Assembly: GCA_017795085.1 (NCBI GenBank)
Contig: CP051246.1
Location: 2,854,514 to 2,918,513 of the forward strand
Direction of reading: 5' to 3'
DNA length: 64,000 nucleotides
Source: Salegentibacter sp.
GTDB lineage: Bacteria > Bacteroidota > Bacteroidia > Flavobacteriales > Flavobacteriaceae
Shown here in pieces: positions 9,833 to 17,714 of this stretch (positions within the stretch are counted from its first letter, which is position 1; each line of letters begins with the position of its first letter). The position numbers and the translations under genes are program-made. A model generated the notes under the pieces. That model ran no database searches and had not been told where the DNA came from. It saw only the letters and a program-made list of their open reading frames with translations.

Positions 9833-10296
9833 ACCAGGTAAGTTTTAGGGTTTAATAGTTCATTTACTTTATAAATTACCGTTAGCACACCACTAATCGG
9901 CAAAACGGCATATACTACTGACAAAGGCATTCCAAGGGCTGCAGAGGTTTGTCCCAAAATATGGTTGACATACACCAGGTTACCCCCACCGATAATCATC
10001 ACCACAATACAAAAAGCAATAATGAGCAGGTTGATAAACCGTCTCAGGCGAACCCGTCCCTTGTCGCTTAACTTGGGAGCCAAAATATCGATGGCAAGGT
10101 GTTGCCGCTGGCCGGCAATATAGGCCGCCCCAAGCACACCTATCCATATAAGCAGGTAACGCGCTACTTCTTCGGTAAAAGAACTCGAAGCTTGTAAAAG
10201 GTACCTGGAAAATACCTGCCAGGAAACCGCCACGGTCATAAGGACCATCAGGAAGACCAAAAAGCCCCCTAAAATCTTATCTAAGGTTAATTTCAT
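9829..10296 (-). CDS. TRAP transporter small permease (DctQ type)
   Basis: The 155-residue protein has four membrane segments and the typical W-Q-V-F-S-R-Y stretch near residue 26 and the E-E-V-A-R-Y-L-L-I-W stretch near 42-51. It pairs with the large permease, whose start overlaps its stop by 4 bases, and it starts one base after the binding-protein gene ends. It shares the higher GC content of dctM, and the shift in composition falls at the dctQ/dctP border near 10297. Confidence 0.92.
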   Translation of the reverse strand: MKLTLDKILGGFLVFLMVLMTVAVSWQVFSRYLLQASSSFTEEVARYLLIWIGVLGAAYIAGQRQHLAIDILAPKLSDKGRVRLRRFINLLIIAFCIVVMIIGGGNLVYVNHILGQTSAALGMPLSVVYAVLPISGVLTVIYKVNELLNPKTYLV

Positions 10297-10297
10297 A

Positions 10298-11278
10298 TTA
10301 TCTTAAAGCTTGTATTTTTTCAATTATTTTCTTCATTTCAGGATCTTTCTCAAACTCTTCGTAGATTGGTTCTACCAATTCCCGAAATTTTGATTTGTCA
10401 GGGTCAATTATGGTCACACCAGCCTCTTTCATCCCGTCTAAAGCTTCCTGTTCAGATTGTTGCCAAAGTTTCTTCTGATATGCCGACGATTCTTCAGCTG
10501 CTTCCTTTAACCATTTTTGTTGCTGAACAGTTAGCTTATCCCAAATAATGGTACTAATTAATAATTCATCAGGAATAGCAGTATGCTCATCCATGGAGTA
10601 ATAGGGACAAACTTCAAAATGATTATTCAAGTAATAGCTTGGCAGATTATTTTCAGCCCCGTCTACAATTCCTTGCTGAAGGGCTGTATATAATTCACCC
10701 CAGCTTATTGGAGTAGGAGAACCACCTAAGTTCTTAACTGTATTTATTGCCGTGTTGCTGGGCATAACCCTTAACTTCAAACCTTTCAAATCTGCAGGTG
10801 ATTCTATAGGTTTATCTGCATAAAAATTTCGAGTCCCAGAATCATAAAAAGTAAGTCCTATCAGGTTCTTATCGCTACTACTTTTTAATAAATCTTGTCC
10901 AATTTCACCTTCAAGAACTTTAAAACGATGTTCACTATCCCTGAACAAATAAGGTAGATTTAAAACTCTAAATTCTTTAGCAAAATTTTCCATCGTAGCG
11001 GCAGAAACTTTCGTCATTCCCAGACTACCGATTTGAAGCAACTCCACACATTCACGCTCTGAGCCTAACTGCTGGTTGGGATAAATACTGATAGTGATTG
11101 TGCCATTTGATTTTTCTTCCAAACGCTCTGACATAAAGACCATAGCTTTATGTACAGAATGTGAGGTATCTAACCCATGACCTAACCGAATAATTTTTGT
11201 TTCGTCTTCGAAATTACATCCTAAAAACGATACCCCTATAAATATCAAAATCAGTAATTTAACTTTATAAAGCCTCAT
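10298..11278 (-). CDS. TRAP transporter substrate-binding lipoprotein (DctP type)
   Basis: This 326-residue solute-binding protein has a lipoprotein signal ending F-L-G-C (Cys21). The DctP fold is supported by L-G-S-E-R-E near residue 71 and by Arg170 in L-K-L-R-V-M-P-S, the residue that normally salt-bridges the substrate carboxylate in this family; Arg150 in G-T-R-N-F-Y is a second conserved position. This fits a sugar-acid ligand such as glucuronate. Its start overlaps the eda stop by 4 bases. Base composition is AT-richer than both neighbours. Confidence 0.94.
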   Translation of the reverse strand: MRLYKVKLLILIFIGVSFLGCNFEDETKIIRLGHGLDTSHSVHKAMVFMSERLEEKSNGTITISIYPNQQLGSERECVELLQIGSLGMTKVSAATMENFAKEFRVLNLPYLFRDSEHRFKVLEGEIGQDLLKSSSDKNLIGLTFYDSGTRNFYADKPIESPADLKGLKLRVMPSNTAINTVKNLGGSPTPISWGELYTALQQGIVDGAENNLPSYYLNNHFEVCPYYSMDEHTAIPDELLISTIIWDKLTVQQQKWLKEAAEESSAYQKKLWQQSEQEALDGMKEAGVTIIDPDKSKFRELVEPIYEEFEKDPEMKKIIEKIQALR

Positions 11279-11946
11279 AATTTCAATGATTCTACAATTT
11301 CAATTGAATTTTTTGTGGTATTTTTTATAGCATCATAATCAAAGGCTCCGGTTTCTTTCTTCCGGAAAAGTTTCGAACCAATACCTACGCAGTGTACCCC
11401 GGCTTCAAACCATTCTTTTAAATTTTCTTCTGTTGGGCTTACCCCGCCGGTAGGCATAATCCTACTCCACGGAAGCGGGCCTTTAACCGCTTTTACAAAG
11501 CCGGGGCCACCAACCTGTGCCCCAGGGAAAATCTTTACCACCTCGGCACCGAGTTCCTGCGCCTGGTTGATTTCAGTTACCGAACCACAACCGGGCATCC
11601 AGGCTACCATTCTCCGGTTGCAGGTTTTTGCCATTTCCGGGCTTACCAGTGGAGACACCACAAAGTTCGCCCCTAATTGAAGGTATAAAGCCGCAGTGGC
11701 CGCATCAATCACCGAACCTACTCCCAAGACCATCTCGGGAAGTGCTGTTTCTGCATACTGGTTGAGGGCTTTAAATAGCTCGTGGGCATAATCCCCCCGG
11801 TTGGTGAATTCAAAGGTGCGGGCGCCTCCTTCATAACAGGCCTTTAAAGCTTGCTTGCAGGTCTCCAGGTCCTTATGATAAAATACCGGGACAATCCCGG
11901 TCTCTTCCATCGTTTGCGTAACTTGTATACGTGAGAATCTTGCCAT
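11275..11946 (-). CDS. eda: KDPG/KHG aldolase
   Basis: The enzyme splits 2-keto-3-deoxy-6-phosphogluconate into pyruvate and glyceraldehyde 3-phosphate, the last step of the uronate route. The 223-residue class I aldolase has Glu46 in T-F-E-F-T-N-R and the Schiff-base Lys138 in E-V-V-K-I-F-P-G, followed by P-T-G-G-V. It lies 14 bases after kdgK and overlaps dctP by 4 bases. It is cytoplasmic. Composition is GC-richer than the flanking dctP, like kdgK and uxaC. Confidence 0.95.
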   Translation of the reverse strand: MARFSRIQVTQTMEETGIVPVFYHKDLETCKQALKACYEGGARTFEFTNRGDYAHELFKALNQYAETALPEMVLGVGSVIDAATAALYLQLGANFVVSPLVSPEMAKTCNRRMVAWMPGCGSVTEINQAQELGAEVVKIFPGAQVGGPGFVKAVKGPLPWSRIMPTGGVSPTEENLKEWFEAGVHCVGIGSKLFRKKETGAFDYDAIKNTTKNSIEIVESLKL

Positions 11947-11960
11947 TCTTTCTTGTTTGT

Positions 11961-12980
11961 TTATCGTTTTATCCGGCCACCGGTATTACCGGAGGCTACT
12001 TCTTCTATTTCGGCCACACTGGCCAGGTTCGCATCGCCCAAAATCGTATGCTTGATGCCGCAGGCGGCATTGGCAAACTCCAGAGTTTTCTGGTCATCAA
12101 AATGTCGTAATCCGTAGATCACCCCCGCGGCATAAGCATCTCCGGTGCCAATGCGGTCGACCACATCGCTGATTTCCAACTCCTGGGTCCTCAGGTAGGC
12201 TTTCCCGGTCCAGGCGTGGGCGTATATCTTTTGCCAACTCGCACTAAGGCCCGTGCGTACCTTATCAAAGACTTTTTCAATCCTCGGGCATGCTTTAATT
12301 AATGCTTTGGAAGCCGCGATAAAGCCTTCTTTCGAAAATTCGAAGTCGGTTTTGAGCAGCTCGTTAATCTCGTTCACTCCGCCGATAAAAATTGTGGATA
12401 GGCCGGTGAGTTCTTTTAAGATTTTATCCCCCTCTTTTCCGTATTTCCACAGGTTACTCCGGTAAGCCGGGTCGGCGCTTACCGTAATGCCTTGTTTTTT
12501 TGCTTGTTCAAGCCCTGCTTTTAAAGTTTCATAAGCTCCCTCGGAAATACCGGGCGTAATCCCGGTCCAATGCAGGTGGCTACAACCCCTTAAAGCTTCT
12601 TTCCAGTTTACGGCTTTTGGGGCTATATGGGAAAAAGCCCCGTGGAGGCGGTTATAGGAAATTCGGCTGGGGCGCATCCCCGAGCCGACTTCCAAAAAAT
12701 ATAGGCCTAAGGGATGCTTGGTTTTATTGATATATTGGGCATCGATGCCATAGCTCCTGATGCTTGCCAAAGCAGCCTCCCCCACAAAATCATCGGAAAC
12801 TTGGCTTACATAACGCGTGGGTTCCCCCAGTACTGCCAGGGAGGCGGCCACGTTGAGTTCGGTGCCGCCAAAATAGTATTCCAAGGTATTGTCCTGGCGA
12901 AGTTGGCGCTTATCCGAAGGCGAGAGCCGAAGCATGACTTCGCCGAAGCTTAGAACCGTATTGTTTGCTGAATTTCCCAT
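11961..12980 (-). CDS. kdgK: 2-keto-3-deoxygluconate kinase (PfkB family)
   Basis: The 339-residue PfkB-type sugar kinase phosphorylates KDG to KDPG. It has the N-terminal G-G-T-E-L-N-V-A signature (38-45) and the C-terminal D-R-I-G-T-G-D-A-Y-A-A-G anion-hole motif with catalytic Asp281. Substrate is assigned from the operon: UxuA makes KDG and Eda uses KDPG. Its ATG shares one base with the uxaC stop (TAATG at 12980), so the two are translationally coupled. GC content is about 50% in sampled stretches, well above the window average. Confidence 0.93.
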   Translation of the reverse strand: MGNSANNTVLSFGEVMLRLSPSDKRQLRQDNTLEYYFGGTELNVAASLAVLGEPTRYVSQVSDDFVGEAALASIRSYGIDAQYINKTKHPLGLYFLEVGSGMRPSRISYNRLHGAFSHIAPKAVNWKEALRGCSHLHWTGITPGISEGAYETLKAGLEQAKKQGITVSADPAYRSNLWKYGKEGDKILKELTGLSTIFIGGVNEINELLKTDFEFSKEGFIAASKALIKACPRIEKVFDKVRTGLSASWQKIYAHAWTGKAYLRTQELEISDVVDRIGTGDAYAAGVIYGLRHFDDQKTLEFANAACGIKHTILGDANLASVAEIEEVASGNTGGRIKR

Positions 12981-14383
12981 TAAAAATCGAAATAATCTTT
13001 GGCGTTATGGTAACAGATTTTAGCTATCGTATCACCTACAAGCTCCATATCATCAGGCAATGCCCCGCTGGCGATTTCCTGGCCAAACAAGTTACACAAT
13101 ACCCGTCTGAAATACTCGTGGCGCGGGAAGGAAAGGAAACTCCTCGAATCGGTAAGCATCCCGATAAAGGTGCTGATTAGCCCCATATTCGATAGGGCGT
13201 TCAGCTGCTTTTCCATCCCGTCTTTCTGGTCTAAAAACCACCAGCCGGAACCAAACTGTACTTTCCCTTTAATGCTGCCGTCATTGAAATTCCCGATCAT
13301 CGTAGCGAACATCGCATTATCGGCCGGGTTTAAATTGTAAAGGATGGTTTTGGTCAGTTTATCTTTCCCGTCAAGGGTGTCTAAAAACTTCGAGAGGTTT
13401 TCTGCCTGTTTGTAATCACCGATGGAATCCCATCCGGTATCCGGGCCAAGCTGGGCAAGCATCCGTTTGTTGTTGTTTCGAAGGGCGCCCAAATGGAATT
13501 GTTGAACCCAACCAAATTCGTGATACCGTTGTCCTAAATATAGTAAAATTGCCGTTTTAAATTGTTCCTGCTCTTTATGAGAAAGACGGCCTCCACTTCT
13601 TCTTTTGCTGAAGATTTTTTCGATTTCGGCATCGGTAAATTCTTCGAAGGAAACAAAGTTCAGGCCGTGGTCGCAAAGCCGGCAACCCTGCTGATGAAAA
13701 TATTCTATACGCTTGCCCAGGGCATCTTTTAAGTCCTTATAGCTTTCAATGGAAATATCGGCTGCTTTTCCTAACGCATCCAAATACTCATTATAGCCAT
13801 CGGCCTCGATCAGTATCGATTTATCCGGACGAAAAGCGGTGCTCATGGTTATGCTGAAATCGCTTTTCGCCATTTCCCGGTGATACTCCAGGCTATCCGT
13901 CGGGTCTTCCGTGGTACACAAAGATTCCACATTCATTTTCTCAAGCAAGCCCCGGCAGGAATTTTCAGGCTGTTGCAACTGGGCGTTCACATTTTCATAA
14001 ATGGAAGCAGCGTTTTTTTCATTCAGCAGCTCATCAACACCAAAATAACGCTTCAGCTCCAAATGCGTCCAGTGGTACAACGGATTTCTTAAGGTATGGG
14101 GGACCGTTTTTGCCCAGGCCTCAAACTTTTCCTGATCGGAAGCCTCACCCGTGATGAATTTCTCATCCACCCCCATCGTACGCATCGCACGCCATTTATA
14201 ATGGTCCCCATGCAACCATACCTGCGAGATATTATCAAAACTACGGTTGCCCGCAATCTCTCCAGGAGGTAAATGGTTGTGGTAATCTATGATGGGCTGG
14301 GGCGCAGCGTAAGTATGATACAACTCCTCTGCATACTTGTTGCTTAAAAGGAAGTTATTATGTACGTACACATTTTTATTCAT
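12980..14383 (-). CDS. uxaC: Glucuronate isomerase
   Basis: The 467-residue amidohydrolase-fold isomerase converts D-glucuronate to D-fructuronate (and galacturonate to tagaturonate), the entry step of the pathway. The metal-binding D-Y-H-N-H-L-P-P is at residues 33-40 and the length is normal. Stop and kdgK start are coupled (TAATG). Codons 3-8 coincide with a 16-base match to the 30-bp palindrome found upstream of a susC gene (see 14361-14376), so its expression may be controlled from inside the gene. It is separated by 24 bases from the oxidoreductase gene upstream. Composition is GC-rich relative to that upstream gene. Confidence 0.96.
   Translation of the reverse strand: MNKNVYVHNNFLLSNKYAEELYHTYAAPQPIIDYHNHLPPGEIAGNRSFDNISQVWLHGDHYKWRAMRTMGVDEKFITGEASDQEKFEAWAKTVPHTLRNPLYHWTHLELKRYFGVDELLNEKNAASIYENVNAQLQQPENSCRGLLEKMNVESLCTTEDPTDSLEYHREMAKSDFSITMSTAFRPDKSILIEADGYNEYLDALGKAADISIESYKDLKDALGKRIEYFHQQGCRLCDHGLNFVSFEEFTDAEIEKIFSKRRSGGRLSHKEQEQFKTAILLYLGQRYHEFGWVQQFHLGALRNNNKRMLAQLGPDTGWDSIGDYKQAENLSKFLDTLDGKDKLTKTILYNLNPADNAMFATMIGNFNDGSIKGKVQFGSGWWFLDQKDGMEKQLNALSNMGLISTFIGMLTDSRSFLSFPRHEYFRRVLCNLFGQEIASGALPDDMELVGDTIAKICYHNAKDYFDF
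14361..14376. promoter_or_regulatory. Predicted operator inside the start of uxaC
   Basis: The plus-strand bases TGTACGTACACATTTT are identical over 16 bases to the right part of the perfect palindrome at 27385-27414 and share the core of the site at 37420-37433. Here it lies 8-23 bases inside the uxaC coding sequence (codons 3-8). Bound repressor would block an elongating or initiating polymerase at this point. It is recognised by similarity only, and codon choice for N-V-Y-V-H could give part of the match by chance. Confidence 0.55.
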
Positions 14384-14407
14384 ATATAGTATTTTTGATA
14401 GATTCTT

Positions 14408-15601
14408 TTAATAATAATTATTAAATTCTTTCTCCCAACAAACAATTCTATTCTCATACATAGCATCAAGTCCCATCTGTACAGCAATAGCAGTTTGGGA
14501 TCCTGTAACAATATCAGATTCTGCAGTTGTATTATCTATAATATTGTTTGCAAAATCTCTAAGCGCTTGCTCAGAGGCATGGGTATGCCCCACCTTAATT
14601 GGAATTCCTTTTCCTTTTTCCCACTGTACTGTGGCTCCCGATACTCCATCTACTTCTCCTATTTCTTTTTGATCTACATTTCCTTCAGGATAAAACCACG
14701 CATTTTCATAATCCAGGATTATGGTTCCTTTATCCCCCATTACCTTAATCTGATAATCATTTAAAGCGTTAGAAGTTAAACAGGTGAATTTCGCCTTAAT
14801 TCCTTTTGGATAAGAATAAATCAGGTGGATATTATCATAAGTTTCGCGACCATCCTTCCAGTAATCTATTCCACCGACTCCCATAACCTGCTCAGGAACC
14901 GCATCTAATACCCAGTTCACAAAATCTATTTGATGTGAACATAACTCTGCAACCAGGCCACCTGAATATTCCCTGTACATTCTCCAGTTAATACGTTTTT
15001 CTAATTCAGGAGACGGTACAGAACGACGCCAGTTCCCATGACGATTCCATTGGCATTCAAAAGCGGTTATATTCCCAACTTTTCCGTTTTTTATAAGGTC
15101 TACTACGTGGGTGTATAATCTGGAACTATGGTACTGATGTCCTACCTGAAAAATTTTAGTGGTCTTTTGCTTTTGCTTGTTTAGCTTCCATATATCACTA
15201 TATCCTTTTGCCATTGTTTTTTCCCCATAGACATGTTTCCCCGCATCTAAGGCATCAATTTCTATGGCCGCATGTGTATTAAAGGGGGTAGCGACCAATA
15301 CAGCATCTATATCCTTATTGTCCAGCATTTCCCGATAGTCGGAATATCCTTTTATTTTTCCAGTAGCACGCGAAAGACCGTTTTCAAGTCTAAATGGTAA
15401 GATATCACAACAAGCTACTAAATTCAGGTTGGAAATTCTTTCTATAATGGGGATTAATCCACCACCACGATCTCCCGTACCTATAACTCCGATATTTACA
15501 GTTCCATTTTTAGAAAAACCAAAAGAACTCAGCGCAGAAAAGGAAGACATAATCCCCACGGCACCGACACTACTCTTTTTCACGAAACTTCTTCTATTCA
15601 T
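14408..15601 (-). CDS. Gfo/Idh/MocA family oxidoreductase with Tat signal (1)
   Basis: The 397-residue protein starts M-N-R-R-S-F-V-K-K, a twin-arginine signal. I chose this ATG (15601) over one seven codons upstream (15622) because it puts the Tat motif at the N-terminus and removes overlap with the preceding gene. A Rossmann fold with G-V-I-G-T-G-D-R-G (about 38-46) is followed by a Gfo/Idh C-terminal domain; the catalytic-lysine motif is E-K-T rather than the usual E-K-P. Proteins of this kind are exported with bound NAD(H). Together with the next oxidoreductase and the DUF1080 protein it matches the set known to oxidise glycosides at C3 and cleave the 3-keto product. The substrate here is unknown. 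Confidence 0.88.
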   Translation of the reverse strand: MNRRSFVKKSSVGAVGIMSSFSALSSFGFSKNGTVNIGVIGTGDRGGGLIPIIERISNLNLVACCDILPFRLENGLSRATGKIKGYSDYREMLDNKDIDAVLVATPFNTHAAIEIDALDAGKHVYGEKTMAKGYSDIWKLNKQKQKTTKIFQVGHQYHSSRLYTHVVDLIKNGKVGNITAFECQWNRHGNWRRSVPSPELEKRINWRMYREYSGGLVAELCSHQIDFVNWVLDAVPEQVMGVGGIDYWKDGRETYDNIHLIYSYPKGIKAKFTCLTSNALNDYQIKVMGDKGTIILDYENAWFYPEGNVDQKEIGEVDGVSGATVQWEKGKGIPIKVGHTHASEQALRDFANNIIDNTTAESDIVTGSQTAIAVQMGLDAMYENRIVCWEKEFNNYY

Positions 15602-15603
15602 TA

Positions 15604-16944
15604 TTATATTTTTAATTCCCAACCCGGCTCATAGGTTCTTCCCCATAATTGCATAGCATCCCGGTCATATATTCTGCCGGTTTTTTCGTCTATTGAAAAG
15701 CCTTTATTAACCCTATAAGCCATATTTGCATAATGGACCATAGCCATACTTACACTTGCATCATCAATGGGCGCATTTAATTTTTCTTTTCCTCTTATCG
15801 AATTGAAGAAATTAAGCATATGGGCTGTTGTGGTATCCCCACCACCACCTAAAGCAGTCCCAGCCTCTTCAGTATCTGATTTATTGGAGCTTATTTGTTT
15901 TCCGGATCTGTCGTACATTTCATATTTATTTCGATCTACAAAAACCGAACCTTCACTCCCATAAATTATAGTTCCACGACCACCGCCATAGGTATCATAA
16001 CCGTTTCTACTTTTACCATCCCATTCAATAATTTTATCATCTTTAAATTTAAAGGTTGCTTTCATAGAATCGTACATTTCCCAACCATCATCCTTAAATT
16101 CTCTTTTATGAGCTTCGGTCTCTGCATAAAGTGGAAAATCAACCCCAAGAGCCCACCGTGCGATATCCATTTCGTGTGTTCCATTATTTCCAGCTTCAGC
16201 GGTACCATAATCCCAGCCATACCAGTGCCAGTTATAATCCCAGGTATTATCGGTATAATTTCTTCGTGGTGCGGGTCCTTGCCAAAGATCCCAATCTAAT
16301 CCGTTTGGAGCTGATGTTTTTTTCTGATTAGGGACTTCCCCTCTGGCATTTGTATAAAAAGCTACTGCTTTGTATGCTTTACCTATTTTACCCTCATGTA
16401 TGGCTTTAATCACCTCGACCGTATGAGCAGAAGATCTTTGTTGATTCCCCATTTGTACAACTCTGTTATACTTAGAGGCAGCCTGTACCAACTTTTCATT
16501 TTCATCCATGTTATGACTACATGGCTTCTCAACGTAGACGTTTTTACCTGCCTTAAGGGCCATAACAGAACCCGGAGTATGCCAATGATCCGGGGTTGCA
16601 TTAATTAAAACATCTATTTTTTTATCATCAATTACTTTTCTGATATCATTTTCAGTTTTAGGCGTATAATCCAGACGTTCAGAGAATCTTTTAAGGGCCC
16701 TTTCCCGTTGTGATTGCATTACATCACATAAATACACCAATTCTACATTTGATTGTTTCAGTGCCATTGGATCTATATAAGCCCCTACCCTTCTACCTAA
16801 TCCTGCTATAGCCACATTTAGTTTATCATTTGCCCCTATTATTTTCCTATAGCTTTTGGCCGGCATAGCCATAGCTGAACCAGATACTGCAACCGCAGCA
16901 CCTCCTAAAATTGATTTGCTTATAAAGTTTCTTCTAGTTGTCAT
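15604..16944 (-). CDS. Gfo/Idh/MocA family oxidoreductase with Tat signal (2)
   Basis: The 446-residue protein opens T-T-R-R-N-F-I-S-K, a Tat signal. It has the Rossmann motif A-I-A-G-L-G-R-R near 45-52, the conserved V-E-K-P with catalytic Lys, and G-N-N-G-T-H-E-M-D in the substrate-binding half. It ends 2 bases before the first oxidoreductase and lies 2 bases after the DUF1080 gene, so the three form a tight unit. The two oxidoreductases belong to different subgroups (lengths and motifs differ), which argues for two distinct reactions rather than a recent duplication. Expected location is the periplasm. Confidence 0.9.
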   Translation of the reverse strand: MTTRRNFISKSILGGAAVAVSGSAMAMPAKSYRKIIGANDKLNVAIAGLGRRVGAYIDPMALKQSNVELVYLCDVMQSQRERALKRFSERLDYTPKTENDIRKVIDDKKIDVLINATPDHWHTPGSVMALKAGKNVYVEKPCSHNMDENEKLVQAASKYNRVVQMGNQQRSSAHTVEVIKAIHEGKIGKAYKAVAFYTNARGEVPNQKKTSAPNGLDWDLWQGPAPRRNYTDNTWDYNWHWYGWDYGTAEAGNNGTHEMDIARWALGVDFPLYAETEAHKREFKDDGWEMYDSMKATFKFKDDKIIEWDGKSRNGYDTYGGGRGTIIYGSEGSVFVDRNKYEMYDRSGKQISSNKSDTEEAGTALGGGGDTTTAHMLNFFNSIRGKEKLNAPIDDASVSMAMVHYANMAYRVNKGFSIDEKTGRIYDRDAMQLWGRTYEPGWELKI

Positions 16945-16946
16945 AA

Positions 16947-17696
16947 TTATAGTTCTTTAATTTTTATATTCTTGAAGGAAACTCTGTTCCCATGATCCTG
17001 CAAAAGAATTCGCCCCTCTTCCAACTCACCAAAGTTTGGCCATTTATCATATTTGCTTTCAGAAACTAATTTTCTGAAATTTTCACTTCCTCGTTCATAT
17101 TCTAAAACTTTAGTCCCATTTAACCAGTGTTCTACATGATTATCTTGTGAAATGATATACGCTGTATTCCACTCTCCCACGGGGTTAATTGGTTTTTTAG
17201 TATCCGCCTTAATTAAATCATAAAGAGAAGCAACTGTTCGACTTCCTTCATGATTACCTAACTTAGCATCCGGATGATTCTCATCATCTAAAATTTGATA
17301 TTCTAAACCAATGGAAGAACCAGGACCTTTATTTATATCAGTATCAACATAATACTTGATCCCACTATTAGCCCCTTTGGTTATTTTAAAATCTACTTTA
17401 AGCTCAAAATTTTTATACGAGTTTTCAGTAACGATATCACCACCAGCGGCCGATTCTGCTCCTCCACTGGCTAATACCGTTAAAATACCATTTTCCATTT
17501 CCCAGCCTTGTTCTGGAAAATCATCCAAACGGGCACCGCGCCAACCACTAGAAGATTCGCCGTCCCATAGCATTTGCCAACCTTCTTCTTTTTCTGAAGA
17601 GGTTAATTGATTTTCTTTTTTTGAGTTCTGACAAGAAGATATCACCAACCCAAAGTTTAAAATGAATAATGTTAAAAGTCTATTTCCTTTTTTCAT
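16947..17696 (-). CDS. DUF1080 lipoprotein (3-keto-disaccharide hydrolase domain)
   Basis: The 249-residue protein has a lipoprotein signal ending I-S-S-C (Cys22) and one concanavalin-like beta-sandwich of the DUF1080 family, with G-W-Q-M-L-W-D-G-E near residues 39-47 and [10 protein letters not shown] near the C-terminus. Members of this family hydrolyse glycosides that have first been oxidised to the 3-keto form, in partnership with Gfo/Idh oxidoreductases. Two such enzymes follow directly on the same strand. Being a lipoprotein, it probably faces the periplasm or cell surface. The natural glycoside cannot be deduced. Confidence 0.9.
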   Translation of the reverse strand: MKKGNRLLTLFILNFGLVISSCQNSKKENQLTSSEKEEGWQMLWDGESSSGWRGARLDDFPEQGWEMENGILTVLASGGAESAAGGDIVTENSYKNFELKVDFKITKGANSGIKYYVDTDINKGPGSSIGLEYQILDDENHPDAKLGNHEGSRTVASLYDLIKADTKKPINPVGEWNTAYIISQDNHVEHWLNGTKVLEYERGSENFRKLVSESKYDKWPNFGELEEGRILLQDHGNRVSFKNIKIKEL

Positions 17697-17714
17697 GTTA
17701 ATTATTAATTATGC

